DNA of 64,000 nucleotides. Origin: Oscillospiraceae bacterium (GTDB lineage: Bacteria > Bacillota > Clostridia > UBA1212). The stretch's first letter is position 1; each line of letters opens with the position of its first letter. The notes beneath the pieces were generated by a model that worked only from the letters and a program-made list of their open reading frames with translations, searched no databases and had not been told where the DNA came from. The stretch is taken from positions 1 to 64,000 of the forward strand of contig SVJA01000003.1 in NCBI GenBank assembly GCA_015069195.1. Reading direction: 5' to 3'. Shown piece by piece: positions 49,095 to 58,570 of this stretch. Made by a program: the position numbers and the translations under genes.

Positions 49095-49471
49095 TTGTTG
49101 TGAGCTATTAAGCGCACTCGGCTCACACGGGTTTCAGATAAAAAATTTAGAAGCACGATTTTTGCATCTGTGCCAACATCTTTTTGCGAAAAGCAAAGGT
49201 TTCGCAAGAGGTTAAAACATCGCCTTTCTTGAAATCGAAGGTTGATGTAACACATCGGATAGTTCTGTTACTGCAGAACCATGATTTGCCTTTATCCGGG
49301 TAGGTTGGAGAGAACTTATGCTGCAGTTACCGCTATGCGATTTATCGCAGATACAACGGTAATTTGTAAAAACTCTTTGCGGGGGCTTTGTTTTTCGTTC
49401 GGTGTGGGGTTCGCGCAGAGCTGTATACGGCTGTACGCGGTCTTTAAAGCCGCAAAGGGTGGATGCAAAAA
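49095..49471 (+). ncRNA. Long structured leader upstream of the polyamine transporter (candidate riboswitch)
   Basis: No convincing gene. Hairpins seen: TGTGAGC/GCTCACA (49099-49127); TTGCGAAA/TTTCGCAA (about 49184-49206); ACATCGCCTT/AAGGTTGATGT; CGGATA/TATCCG enclosing GTTCTG/CAGAAC (about 49255-49300); TTACCG/CGGTAA enclosing TGCGAT/ATCGCA. Near the end, CTTTGCGG (about 49375) can pair with CCGCAAAG (about 49450), which abuts the potA binding site AAAGGGTGG. Known riboswitch consensuses I could recall do not fit. Confidence 0.5.
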
Positions 49472-50596
49472 ATGAAAAAGAAAAATGTAGTAGACCTCAA
49501 AAACATCACCGTAAAGTTTGATGACGATGTAGTTTTGGACGATATGAATTTGTCCATAAAAGACGGTGAGTTTGTTACTCTCCTGGGCGCTTCCGGTTGC
49601 GGAAAGACGACGACCTTGCGTATTATAGCGGGATTTGTTCAGCCCGACAGCGGAGATGTCCTTTTTGAAGGCGAAAGGATAAATGAAGTACCGGCACACA
49701 AGCGCTCGGTAAATACTATTTTCCAGAAGTACGCCTTGTTCCCGAATTACAATGTATATGACAACATCGCTTTCGGTTTGCGCATCAGTAAGGTGCCGGA
49801 GCCGATTATAAAAGAGCGCGTTGCAGAGATGTTAAAGCTTGTAAATCTCGAAGGTTTTGAAAAGAGAAGTGTTGACAAACTTTCAGGCGGTCAGCAGCAA
49901 CGTGTTGCCATCGCGCGCGCCGTTATAAACCGTCCTAAAGTTCTTTTGCTCGATGAGCCCCTAGCTGCATTGGATGCAAAGCTCCGTAAGGATATGCAGA
50001 ACGAACTTAAAAATATTCAGCGCCAGCTGGGTATCACTTTTGTGTTCGTTACACACGACCAGGAAGAAGCTCTTTCAATGTCTGATACGGTCATCGTTAT
50101 GAACGAAGGTAAGATTCAGCAGATAGGTACACCTATAGATATCTATAATGAGCCTCAGAATGCATTTGTAGCCGATTTCATCGGAGAGTCGAATATTCTT
50201 GACGGAATAATGAAAGAGGATTTTAAGGTGTGTTTGGATGGCTGTGACTTTGATTGTCTCGATAAAGGTTTTGCTAAAAATGAGCCTGTCGATGTGGTTA
50301 TAAGACCTGAGGATGTAGACATAGTTCCCGAAGAGAAAGGTATGCTCACGGGAGAAATCACTTCTGTTACTTTCCGCGGCGTTCATTTTGAAATAATTAT
50401 AGACGTACAGAACTTTAAATGGATGATACAGACTACAGACGAACATAAGGTCGGAGAAAAAGTCGGTCTTTTTATAGAGCCGGATGCTATTCACGTAATG
50501 AAGAAGTCCAAGTATTCCGGTCAGTTCGGCGATTACAGTTCGTACAGTGACGAAATTGACGAACTCAGCATTGTGGAGGAGTCTGATGATGAATAA
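49472..50596 (+). CDS. potA: Spermidine/putrescine ABC transporter ATPase
   Basis: 374 residues from ATG 49472, 10 bases after AAAGGGTGG; ATG 49463 is too close. Walker [10 protein letters not shown], signature LSGGQQQR, Walker [13 protein letters not shown], switch His in [11 protein letters not shown], and a C-terminal TOBE-like domain ([11 protein letters not shown]). The downstream PotB and PotCD proteins identify the substrate class as polyamines. The end overlaps potB by 11 bases. Confidence 0.93.
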   Translation: MKKKNVVDLKNITVKFDDDVVLDDMNLSIKDGEFVTLLGASGCGKTTTLRIIAGFVQPDSGDVLFEGERINEVPAHKRSVNTIFQKYALFPNYNVYDNIAFGLRISKVPEPIIKERVAEMLKLVNLEGFEKRSVDKLSGGQQQRVAIARAVINRPKVLLLDEPLAALDAKLRKDMQNELKNIQRQLGITFVFVTHDQEEALSMSDTVIVMNEGKIQQIGTPIDIYNEPQNAFVADFIGESNILDGIMKEDFKVCLDGCDFDCLDKGFAKNEPVDVVIRPEDVDIVPEEKGMLTGEITSVTFRGVHFEIIIDVQNFKWMIQTTDEHKVGEKVGLFIEPDAIHVMKKSKYSGQFGDYSSYSDEIDELSIVEESDDE

Positions 50597-51596
50597 GGAG
50601 CGTTCGGTAAAAACTACTTTACTCAATGCGCCTTACGTAGTCTGGTCAGTGATATTTATAATCATACCACTTTTGATGGTAGCTTATTATACTTTTACGG
50701 CAAATGTAGAGTATTATGATATAAGTTTTACTGCTCCTGACGGAACAACATATTCGTACGAAATAGACGGCGCAACCGTAAATAATATAGATGATGCGAA
50801 AGAAAAGGCACTTGAAAAAGCCGGAGTGGATTCAGATAGTGTTGTTTTCGATAACGCTTCTGCAGAAAGCAGAACGGAATTTACTACCGAGTATTTTAGC
50901 GAAATATTCAGCAAGGATATTGCAAGAGCATTCGGAAGATCTTTTTTGTATTCGTTGATAGCGACAGCTCTGTCGCTTGTTTTGGCATACCCGTTTGCCT
51001 ATGTTTTGAGCAGATCGAGCGTAAAGTCGCAGAAGATGCAGATGATGCTCATAATGCTTCCGATGTGGATGAGTATGCTCGTAAGAACATATTCTTGGAT
51101 GAATATTCTCGAAAAAAACGGATTAATAAACAACTTCTTCGGTCTTATAGGTCTCGAACCGGTGGAGATGCTCGGAACTCCCGGAGCGGTTATCCTCGGT
51201 ATGGTATACAACTATTTGCCGTATATGATATTGCCGATTTACACGGTAATGTCTAAAATTGAGCCTTCGCTTCACGAGGCTGCGGAAGACCTCGGCTGTA
51301 ATTGGCTTCAGAAGTTCAGAAGACTTATATTGCCTCTAAGCGTACCGGGGATCATTTCCGGTATCATAATGGTATTTGTACCGTCGATATCTACTTTCTA
51401 CATCTCTCAGAAAATGAGTAACGGAAAGATAGTTCTCATCGGTGATCTCATAGAAGCACGTATAAAAAATAACTATGCGGACGGCGGTATAAACGTCGGT
51501 GCGGCGATGTCTCTCGTATTGATGATTGTAATATTCATATGCACAATCATTATGAACAAATTCTCGGATGATGACGGAGGTAATATTGCGATATGA
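50586..51596 (+). CDS. potB: Spermidine/putrescine ABC transporter permease PotB
   Basis: 336 residues from ATG 50586 (GGAGGAG upstream; the next codon is also ATG). Six transmembrane segments and the EAA loop [20 protein letters not shown]. The external loop after TM1 is enlarged by about 65 residues ([15 protein letters not shown] to [12 protein letters not shown]-like acidic sequence), more than in usual PotB. It may contact the fused binding domain of PotCD. Confidence 0.9.
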   Translation: MMNKERSVKTTLLNAPYVVWSVIFIIIPLLMVAYYTFTANVEYYDISFTAPDGTTYSYEIDGATVNNIDDAKEKALEKAGVDSDSVVFDNASAESRTEFTTEYFSEIFSKDIARAFGRSFLYSLIATALSLVLAYPFAYVLSRSSVKSQKMQMMLIMLPMWMSMLVRTYSWMNILEKNGLINNFFGLIGLEPVEMLGTPGAVILGMVYNYLPYMILPIYTVMSKIEPSLHEAAEDLGCNWLQKFRRLILPLSVPGIISGIIMVFVPSISTFYISQKMSNGKIVLIGDLIEARIKNNYADGGINVGAAMSLVLMIVIFICTIIMNKFSDDDGGNIAI

Positions 51597-53506
51597 AAGT
51601 ATTTAAACGCCTGATTACCTTCCTTGTATATGCATTCCTTTACGCACCGCTTATCATAATGGTGTTCTTCTCGTTCAACTCCGGACGAAGCACTATGGTG
51701 TTCGAAGGATTCTCACTCAAATGGTACGAAACACTTTTCAGTAACAATGTTTTGATGGAGTGTCTGCAAAATTCGCTTATACTCGCCGTGGCTTCATCGG
51801 TGATAGCTACGATACTCGGAACACTTGCGGCTGTCGGTGTTTACAAACTGAAGAATAAATATGTGTCCGGTGCGATTATGTCGGTTAATAACATCCCTAT
51901 GATGAACCCCGATATAGTTACCGGTGTGTCACTTATGCTTTTGTTTGTATTCGTGGGAACATTTTTGGGACTTACCGAAAAAACAAACTTCTGGACACTT
52001 CTTATAGCACATATTACTTTCAATATTCCGTATGTTCTTCTGAACGTTTTACCGAAGTTAAAACAGACCGACAAAAATCTTGTAGAGGCTGCGATGGATC
52101 TCGGCTGTACTCCGAATCAGGCATTTTTCAAAGTGGTAATGCCCCAGATAAATCCCGGCATAATGTCAGGACTTTTGATGGCGTTTACGTTGTCATTTGA
52201 TGATTTTGTAATAAGCTACTACACAAGCGGAACCGATTTCAGAACTTTGCCGCTCTATGTGTACGACATAGTAAAGAAACCGGTAAAACCTAATATCTAT
52301 GCCCTCTACAGCATTATATTTATATTGATTCTGGTAGTGCTTATCGTAAACAACTTTGTGCTCAATGCTCCTAGTAAAAAAGAGTCAAGCGGACGTGTAA
52401 AGAAAATTGTATCGGGTGCGCTTGCCGTGATAATACTCGTTGTCGGTATTTTCGTATTCAAAGGCTGTGAAAATGATCAGTCCGTAGATGGATTGCAGGC
52501 AGAGTATTCCAAAGAGTTTGAGGGCACGACACTTAATGTGTACAACTGGGGAGAATATATTTCCGATGGTACTGACGAGTCACTTGATGTAATTACTGCA
52601 TTTGAGCAACTTACGGGCATTGATGTAAACTATATCACTTACGAGAGTAACGAAGTTATGTATTCGAAGCTTAAAAGCGGTGCAGATTCATACGATGTTG
52701 TCATTCCGTCAGACTATATGATACAGAGATTGAAAAATGAGGGAATGTTAAAGAAACTTGATTTCTCACAGATTTCAAACTACAAAAACATTGACGTAAG
52801 ATACAAGAATCTCTATTTTGACGAGAATAACGAATATACCGTGCCGTACAGCGTCGGAATGGTCGGTTTGATTTACAACACCACGATGGTCAAAGAAAAA
52901 CCGACAAGCTGGAATGTTATGTGGGACGAGCGTTACACAGGAGATATACTTACGTTCAATAACTCCCGTGATGCATTTGCCATAGCTCAAAAAGTTCTCG
53001 GACAGAGTTTCAATACCGAAAACAAAGCCGATTGGGATGCAGCGGCTGACTTGCTCAAAAAGCAGACACCCGTTCTTCAGGGTCGTGTAATGGATCAGGT
53101 ATTCGAAAAGATGGAAGGCGGAAACGCTGCAATGGCTCCTTATTATGTCGGAGACTTCCTCATAATGAGAGAAGAAAACGAAGATCTTGACTTTGTGTTC
53201 CCCGAAGAGGGCGTGAACGTATTCGTTGATTCAATGTGCGTGCCGTCTTGTGCTAAAAACTATGACGCCGCAATGATGTTCATAAACTTTATGTTGGAGC
53301 CGGAGGTTGCACTTGCGAATGCAGAATACATCGGATATGCTTCTCCGAACGTCGAGGTTGTTAACCATCCGGACTACTGCTATAAGGATGATGAATATCT
53401 CTATCCGGCAGAAGAGGATATGCCCGAGGTTGAGTACTTCTACGACTTGCCTCCCGAGACTCGTAACTACTACGAGAAACTTTGGGTGGAAATAACGAGT
53501 AAGTAA
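51593..53506 (+). CDS. potCD: PotC-PotD fusion: permease plus substrate-binding domain
   Basis: 637 residues. Residues 1-265 are a PotC permease (AYAPLIIMVFFSFN-like start, EAAMDLGCTPNQAFFKVVMP loop). A further membrane segment (about 278-295) leads to a PotD-type binding protein at about 310-637 (LNVYNWGEYISDG, VVIPSDYMIQRL, NNSRDAFAIAQ, AMAPYYVGDF). The binding domain is thereby tethered outside, replacing a separate lipoprotein. No frameshift is needed, and it overlaps potB by 4 bases. Confidence 0.93.
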   Translation: MKVFKRLITFLVYAFLYAPLIIMVFFSFNSGRSTMVFEGFSLKWYETLFSNNVLMECLQNSLILAVASSVIATILGTLAAVGVYKLKNKYVSGAIMSVNNIPMMNPDIVTGVSLMLLFVFVGTFLGLTEKTNFWTLLIAHITFNIPYVLLNVLPKLKQTDKNLVEAAMDLGCTPNQAFFKVVMPQINPGIMSGLLMAFTLSFDDFVISYYTSGTDFRTLPLYVYDIVKKPVKPNIYALYSIIFILILVVLIVNNFVLNAPSKKESSGRVKKIVSGALAVIILVVGIFVFKGCENDQSVDGLQAEYSKEFEGTTLNVYNWGEYISDGTDESLDVITAFEQLTGIDVNYITYESNEVMYSKLKSGADSYDVVIPSDYMIQRLKNEGMLKKLDFSQISNYKNIDVRYKNLYFDENNEYTVPYSVGMVGLIYNTTMVKEKPTSWNVMWDERYTGDILTFNNSRDAFAIAQKVLGQSFNTENKADWDAAADLLKKQTPVLQGRVMDQVFEKMEGGNAAMAPYYVGDFLIMREENEDLDFVFPEEGVNVFVDSMCVPSCAKNYDAAMMFINFMLEPEVALANAEYIGYASPNVEVVNHPDYCYKDDEYLYPAEEDMPEVEYFYDLPPETRNYYEKLWVEITSK

Positions 53507-53578
53507 AAAATGGTCAGAATGCTCACTTTTTGGATGTAATTGCAAGTAAGTATTTTTATAGGAATAGGAGGTTGTATT

Positions 53579-54487
53579 TTGGACAAGGTAATATCTGTTT
53601 TAATGATTTTTGTCATTATGTTTGCTTTCGCAGGGTGTAGTGAAGACCCCAAAAAATCGAATAATACAGTTTCAACTACCGTCGGTACTCAAAAAACGAA
53701 TGAAACGAGTACCGCGGAAAGCACTTTGAACAGTCCTACGGTGACTTCTGAGCCTGAAGAGACAATTGATATTGTTGCGACTAGTTCATTGTATCCGGAA
53801 ATAAGCAATCAACCAACGATGAGCGCAACACAGGAAACATCCGCTCCTGTTGCTACATCAAAACCTATGCATACTAGGAAACCTATACCTACTCCGATAA
53901 GTTATTTGAAGGCTGGAGATGTGATAGCTTTTGGAAAATATGAGCAGGATAACAATGCCTCAAACGGTAAAGAAGATATAGAATGGATAGTTTTGACACA
54001 GCGACATAATCAAGTGCTTGTGATGAGTAAGTACATACTTGATTGTCAGCCATATAATACGAGTTATACAAGCGTTACATGGGAAAACTGTACGCTCAGA
54101 TCATGGCTAAACAGCACGTTTATAGACAATGCATTTTCAAGTGAAGAAAAGAGTAAAATACCGACGGTTATGGTAGAGGCAGATGGTAGTGTCCTAGCTG
54201 ATGATTTTGGCAACGATACGCAGGATAAAGTGTTTTTGCTTGGAATCAGTGAGTGTTCATTTTATTGTGTGGGTTCGAACATACTCCAATGTGCTCCGAC
54301 AGCGTATTCAGAATCACAAGGTATACTTGTGAGTGACGGTTTTTCTTACTGGTGGTTTCGGAGCGTCGGTTATGATTCTTTTCATGCTTGTTATGTTGAC
54401 ACCGTTGGCGAACCCGGAAGCGGTGCTGCGGTTAATCATTTATTAATCGGCGTTCGTCCCGCTTTGTGGATAGATCTTAGTGAGTAA
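53579..54487 (+). CDS. DUF6273 lipoprotein
   Basis: 302 residues from TTG 53579 (AGGAGG about 9 bases upstream). A lipobox FAFAGC, a Ser/Thr-rich linker of about 90 residues, then a DUF6273 domain at about 115-302: IAFGKYEQDNNASNGKEDIEW, CTLRSWLNSTFI, YWWFRSVGYDSFHACYV and IGVRPALWIDL. DUF6273 proteins are surface-associated and of unknown role. A related domain lies in the 55037 protein. Confidence 0.85.
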   Translation: MDKVISVLMIFVIMFAFAGCSEDPKKSNNTVSTTVGTQKTNETSTAESTLNSPTVTSEPEETIDIVATSSLYPEISNQPTMSATQETSAPVATSKPMHTRKPIPTPISYLKAGDVIAFGKYEQDNNASNGKEDIEWIVLTQRHNQVLVMSKYILDCQPYNTSYTSVTWENCTLRSWLNSTFIDNAFSSEEKSKIPTVMVEADGSVLADDFGNDTQDKVFLLGISECSFYCVGSNILQCAPTAYSESQGILVSDGFSYWWFRSVGYDSFHACYVDTVGEPGSGAAVNHLLIGVRPALWIDLSE

Positions 54488-54588
54488 AATTTAATTTTTT
54501 TATAAATAAAAGTTTTTCGACATTATTAAACCAAAATTGTGTAAAACAGTTTGGGTTTAATGGGTGTAAAAATGATCATAACCCATTA

Positions 54589-54617
54589 TTGACATCATTT
54601 CGAAACAAATGTAATAT
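54589..54617 (+). promoter_or_regulatory. Promoter of the antisense (antitoxin) RNA
   Basis: TTGACA at 54589-54594, 17 bases, TAATAT at 54612-54617; a near-consensus site. Confidence 0.75.
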
Positions 54618-54623
54618 AATAAT

Positions 54624-54713
54624 ATAAAGAGGGCGTTGCCGATAAACGGTTATTTTCCTCTTAGTCTAAGTTAAAAAGTAACTGACTTTTGAGGGTGGTC
54701 AGTTGCTTTTTTT
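54624..54713 (+). ncRNA. Antisense RNA, candidate type I antitoxin
   Basis: About 90 bases between a strong promoter and a terminator hairpin (GTAACTGAC at 54678-54686 with GTCAGTTGC at 54698-54706, then TTTTTTT). It overlaps the 3' half of the toxin frame on the other strand. Its 5' part (GGCGTTGCC, ACGGTTATTTTCCTC) resembles the 5' end of the toxin transcript read on the other strand. Confidence 0.7.
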
Positions 54714-54780
54714 GCTTTTTATCTATCAAGATCAGACCAATAATGGCCAAAACTAGCGTAAGTAGTTCATAATCTGACAC
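54661..54780 (-). CDS. Small holin-like toxin (type I toxin candidate)
   Basis: 39 residues from GTG 54780 to TAA 54661. GGGAGGTGG sits 8 bases upstream, a very strong binding site. The sequence starts MSDYELLTLVLAIIGLILI and continues DKKQKKQLTT: an acidic N-terminus, one membrane segment and a basic tail, as in the putative holin-like toxin (Hol_Tox) family. The long 5' leader holds TTTTCCTCC, which could pair with the binding site. Expected to depolarise the membrane when free of the antisense RNA. Confidence 0.75.
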   Translation of the reverse strand: MSDYELLTLVLAIIGLILIDKKQKKQLTTLKSQLLFNLD

Positions 54781-54888
54781 AAAAACCACCTCCCTTCTCC
54801 TATGTAAGGTTGCGTCAAAGCGCGCCGGTGCTACAATAGAGAAACGGAGGAAAATAACCGCCTACCGTTATGGGCAACACCCAAAAGG

Positions 54889-54917
54889 ATAATAAAGCGT
54901 TGACAAAAAAATTGCAA
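54889..54917 (-). promoter_or_regulatory. Promoter of the toxin mRNA
   Basis: On the minus strand TTGCAA at 54917-54912, 17 bases, TATTAT at 54894-54889. The -35 box lies inside the 36-bp palindrome. The transcript would begin near 54882 with GGTGTTGCCCATAACGG. Confidence 0.55.
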
Positions 54918-54941
54918 TTTCCCGGGAAATTGCAATTTTTT
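54906..54941. terminator. 36-bp perfect palindrome, bidirectional terminator-like
   Basis: Two 18-base arms with no spacer, centred on CCCGGG and ending in runs of six A or T. In either direction it forms a hairpin followed by T. It insulates the toxin locus from the DUF6273 gene at 55037. Confidence 0.8.
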
Positions 54942-55036
54942 ATTCTCAGAAATATTTTCTTTGCACCATTATAGCACATTGCAATACTTTACCTTGAATG
55001 TTATACTAAAAGTGAGTATTTTCGGAGGTGCTTCCC

Positions 55037-57220
55037 GTGAAAAAGTTGTTAGTGAACACGGTTTTATTTATATTGATTTTTTCTATGGGTGCAGGTGTTT
55101 TTTATTCACCTGTGCAGGCTGATGCCGCAGTTTTGAAGCTGGGCGATAAGGTTACCATAGGTAAATTTGATCAGGACGGAAATCAGGATAATGGCGCAGA
55201 GCCGATTTCGTGGACAGTGGTCTATATGAAGAGCGGAAAGGCTGTTATTTTGGCAGATACTATCTTGGATATGATGGCTTTTTCAAACGGTGAAGCCTCA
55301 TGGGCCGGGAGCTCTCTTCGCGCATGGCTTAATGATACTTTTTATAAGTCTGCTTTCAGTGATGCTGAAAAATCGTTTATAGATCACAAAAGGCTTATTA
55401 CAATGCGAGCTGACAAACAGGGGTTTGAGAAGACTGAAGATTATGTATATGTTTTAAGTGATACGGAGGCCAAAGGATATTCAGATAATTTTTCAGAAAG
55501 TGCAAAGCCGAGTGCGGTTGCTGCGAAAAAAGGTTTGTTTACAGATGATAAGGGCTATGGATATTGGTGGCTCAGAGCTCCCGGGCATGATGCATCACAC
55601 GTAGCGTATACAAATCCCGACGGAAGTATTTATTCTGCCGGATGTAAGTCTTCATACGCTCTTATGGGTGGTGTGCGACCTGCTGTGCAGATTGACTTAA
55701 ATAAGGCCGGAATGGGCGGAAATACTTTGACGATAGAATATGTCTTTATTGACGGAAAAACTGCCGCAAAGAGCTATTTTGCCGGTATTTCATCAGGTGA
55801 GAAGTATGATGTAAAGTCTCCTTCGGTCTCGGGATATGCTCCTGACAAAAACAGTGTTTCGGGTACGATGGGTAATGAAGATATAAGTGTCAAGGTTACC
55901 TACAATGTCAGCGGTAAGCTTCCGCGAACGATGGATGCGCCTAAAAAGGTTTCAAGTGATAACGGTAATGTCGTTTTAAAGAAAGTCGGTGTAACGGGCG
56001 GCGGAAAGGTCAGCTACGGTTACAGCCTGAAAAATGATGTAAATTCTGTATCGGTTTGGAGCGAAAAGCATACATTTACAGGACTTGTGGGTGGTACAAA
56101 GTATTATTTCTTTGCGAGGGCTACAGGTGCTGAAAAATATGTAGATGTATATTCGAAAGGCACGGAGATTTATGTTGATAAGGTAGGCAGAACCATTGCA
56201 TCTCCTAAAATACTTAATTCGAATCACAATGCGGTGTGCGGTGCAGAGGTTTCTGCAAACGGCGGTGGTGCTGTAAGTTACGGTGTGTCTGCGTCAAATC
56301 AGCCAGGTAGTGTAAAAAGTTGGAACAAATATCCTGTATTTAACGGACTTTCACCGAACGTAAAATACTATTTATTTGCAAAAGTTGCCGAGACGGATAA
56401 TTTCAAAGAGGCTTATTCTTATACCGAGTTTACGACAACTCAGACAAAATCGGCTACCGAGATTCCTATGATAAAGAATGTTTCGGAAAGCATCATAGAG
56501 GTTGAACCGATAGATTTGCTTATAGGAGTTATAAAGTACGGTATTTCGGAAAAAGCTGATACTGCCGGAGTCAAAGAGTGGTCGACTTCTACTGTATTCA
56601 GTGGTCTTGAAACAGGAAAAAGATATTATATTTTTACTAAGATAGAGAATAATTCATATTATACAGGTGAATCATTCAGTTATTCATCGGCTGTTACAGT
56701 ATCCGGCGTGAGAGCGGTTATACCTGCAAAGATAGAAAAGGTAGAAGGAAATACTGTTACTGTAAAGGAAATAGTTGTCTCCGGAAGTGATTGTATTTAC
56801 TACGGAATAAGCCGAGTGAACAGTTCAGATAATGTTTCGGTATGGCAGACAGAAAACGTGTTTAAAGATTTGCTTCCGAATACCGACTATTTTGTATTTA
56901 CGAAGCTCAGTAACGGAAATTCAGCAGATGATTTGATCTCCGCCGGTGTATATGTCAAAATAAAAAATATTTCTGCGCAGGATGGTAAAGATGATGTATC
57001 GGACGATAAGAAAGATATGCCGATTTGGTGGATAATTTTGTTGGTAATATCCGGATTGGTCCTTATCGGTGCTACGGTGTATATCTTACTGAAAAAGAGA
57101 AATTCATTAAAGAAGTTTAAACTTTTTGCCAGGATAAAAGATGTTTTCGTCACTGCGTTTAAACCGATAAAAAGTAATGACGAAAATGATAAGTATGATG
57201 ATTTAAACATTGACGAATAA
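55037..57220 (+). CDS. Membrane-anchored DUF6273 protein with Fn3-like repeats
   Basis: 727 residues from GTG 55037 (CGGAGGTG 8 bases upstream). Signal peptide, DUF6273 domain at about 30-225 (LGDKVTIGKFDQDGNQDNGAE, SSLRAWLNDTFYKSAF, GYWWLRAPGHDASHVAYT, GGVRPAVQIDL), then an MBG-like segment and four Fn3-like repeats (pattern VSYGxS...VxxWxxxxxFxGLxxxxxYYxFxK, about 300-640). A C-terminal helix (PIWWIILLVISGLVLIGATVY) is followed by a basic cytoplasmic tail. Probably a cell-surface protein. Confidence 0.85.
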   Translation: MKKLLVNTVLFILIFSMGAGVFYSPVQADAAVLKLGDKVTIGKFDQDGNQDNGAEPISWTVVYMKSGKAVILADTILDMMAFSNGEASWAGSSLRAWLNDTFYKSAFSDAEKSFIDHKRLITMRADKQGFEKTEDYVYVLSDTEAKGYSDNFSESAKPSAVAAKKGLFTDDKGYGYWWLRAPGHDASHVAYTNPDGSIYSAGCKSSYALMGGVRPAVQIDLNKAGMGGNTLTIEYVFIDGKTAAKSYFAGISSGEKYDVKSPSVSGYAPDKNSVSGTMGNEDISVKVTYNVSGKLPRTMDAPKKVSSDNGNVVLKKVGVTGGGKVSYGYSLKNDVNSVSVWSEKHTFTGLVGGTKYYFFARATGAEKYVDVYSKGTEIYVDKVGRTIASPKILNSNHNAVCGAEVSANGGGAVSYGVSASNQPGSVKSWNKYPVFNGLSPNVKYYLFAKVAETDNFKEAYSYTEFTTTQTKSATEIPMIKNVSESIIEVEPIDLLIGVIKYGISEKADTAGVKEWSTSTVFSGLETGKRYYIFTKIENNSYYTGESFSYSSAVTVSGVRAVIPAKIEKVEGNTVTVKEIVVSGSDCIYYGISRVNSSDNVSVWQTENVFKDLLPNTDYFVFTKLSNGNSADDLISAGVYVKIKNISAQDGKDDVSDDKKDMPIWWIILLVISGLVLIGATVYILLKKRNSLKKFKLFARIKDVFVTAFKPIKSNDENDKYDDLNIDE

Positions 57221-57250
57221 TTTTACCGTAAGATTTTCGGAGGGTTGATT

Positions 57251-58480
57251 TTGAAAAAAAGTTTATTGAAAAAATATGCTGATGCAATTGTGAGGGTCGG
57301 AGCTAATGTTCAGAAAGGTCAGCATGTAAAGATTAATGCTTCGGTTGAAATTGCCGATTTCGTTAAGCTTGTTACGGAAGCAGCATACAAAGCAGGTGCT
57401 AAAAAGGTTTATGTAGATTGGTCGTTTGACGAACTTACTAAGCTTCATTACAGATATCAGCCTGTTTCAGTGATGTCAAAAGTTCCAAAGTGGCAAGAGG
57501 AAAAACTTGCAGAAGAAGTTGAAGTTATCCCTTGCAGAATTGTACTTTTGTCTGATGATCCGGACGGATTAAAGGGTGTAAATCTCGAAAAAATGCAGAA
57601 GGTTCAGCAGGCTGTCACAGCTGTTACAAAGAAATATCGTGATGCGCTCGACTGCAAACAACAGTGGACTATTGCCGCTGTTCCGTCAAAAGCTTGGGCA
57701 AAAAAAGTTTTTCCTTCGCTCAGAACTTCTGTTGCTGTGGAATCTCTGTGGGATGCTATTTTAAAAACCGTGTATGTAAGCGAAGATGCTGATGTCTTTG
57801 CAGAGTGGAATAATCATAACAAGAGTTTTGCCGAAAAGTGTGCGATTCTGAATTCTTACAAATTCGACAGAGTAGAATACAAGAGTAAGAACGGAACTGA
57901 TTTTACCGTGTGGCTGATTCCCGACGGCAAATGGGAAGGCGGTGGTGAGTATACACTTTCCGGTCAGTATTTTAATCCGAATATGCCTACCGAAGAGATA
58001 TTTACTTCCCCGATGAAGGGCAGAGCGGAGGGTGTCGTTGTTGCGACAAAACCTCTTTGCTACAGAGGTCAGCTCATAGAGAATTTCAAGATAAATTTCA
58101 AGGACGGAAAGGCTGTTTCATGGAGCGCGGAAAAGGGCGAGGATCTTTTGACAAAAATGCTAACTTTTGACGAGGGAGCATCAATGCTCGGAGAACTTGC
58201 ACTTATTCCGCATGATTCGCCGATAAATAATCTCGGCATATTGTTCTACGAAACATTATTTGACGAAAACGCGAGCTGTCATATTGCTATGGGCAGCGGT
58301 TTTACAAACCTAATAGAAAACTATGAAAAATATACAATTGATGAACTTCACGAAAAAGGTATCAATGATTCGATGATTCATGTTGATTTTATGATAGGTT
58401 CCGATGATATGAATATCAAAGGCTACACAAAAGGCGGAGAATGTATCGAAATTTTCCGTGATGGTAATTGGGCAATATAA
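57251..58480 (+). CDS. M29-family aminopeptidase (AmpS/AmpT-like)
   Basis: 409 residues from TTG 57251 (CGGAGGG 6 bases upstream; TTG 57245 is too close). Features: ADAIVRVGANVQKGQHVKI, WNNHNKSFAEKCAILN, TDFTVWLIPDG, FNPNMPTEEIFTSP (metal Glu), GELALIPHDSPI, ETLFDENASCHIAMG and DFMIGSDDMNI. These carry the Glu/His/Asp ligands of the family. It removes N-terminal residues from peptides in the cytoplasm. Confidence 0.92.
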   Translation: MKKSLLKKYADAIVRVGANVQKGQHVKINASVEIADFVKLVTEAAYKAGAKKVYVDWSFDELTKLHYRYQPVSVMSKVPKWQEEKLAEEVEVIPCRIVLLSDDPDGLKGVNLEKMQKVQQAVTAVTKKYRDALDCKQQWTIAAVPSKAWAKKVFPSLRTSVAVESLWDAILKTVYVSEDADVFAEWNNHNKSFAEKCAILNSYKFDRVEYKSKNGTDFTVWLIPDGKWEGGGEYTLSGQYFNPNMPTEEIFTSPMKGRAEGVVVATKPLCYRGQLIENFKINFKDGKAVSWSAEKGEDLLTKMLTFDEGASMLGELALIPHDSPINNLGILFYETLFDENASCHIAMGSGFTNLIENYEKYTIDELHEKGINDSMIHVDFMIGSDDMNIKGYTKGGECIEIFRDGNWAI

Positions 58481-58570
58481 AGTAAGAGTTTACGGAGAGT
58501 AGTTACAGACTGATTTAAGTTTCGGGAAATATAATACCGTTACGATATCAAAATGTATTGGAGCAGTTTT

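Noticed and set aside
49095-49471. Known riboswitch (glycine, guanidine-I, THF) in the pot leader
   Set aside because: GGAGAG and similar short matches occur, but the conserved cores of these classes could not be found.
49281-49475. 64-codon frame in the pot leader
   Set aside because: No binding site, unusual composition, and it overlaps the hairpins and potA start.
54900-54928. TTGACA at about 54900 on the plus strand as a promoter for the 55037 gene
   Set aside because: No -10 box at a suitable distance, and the palindrome would terminate the transcript at once.
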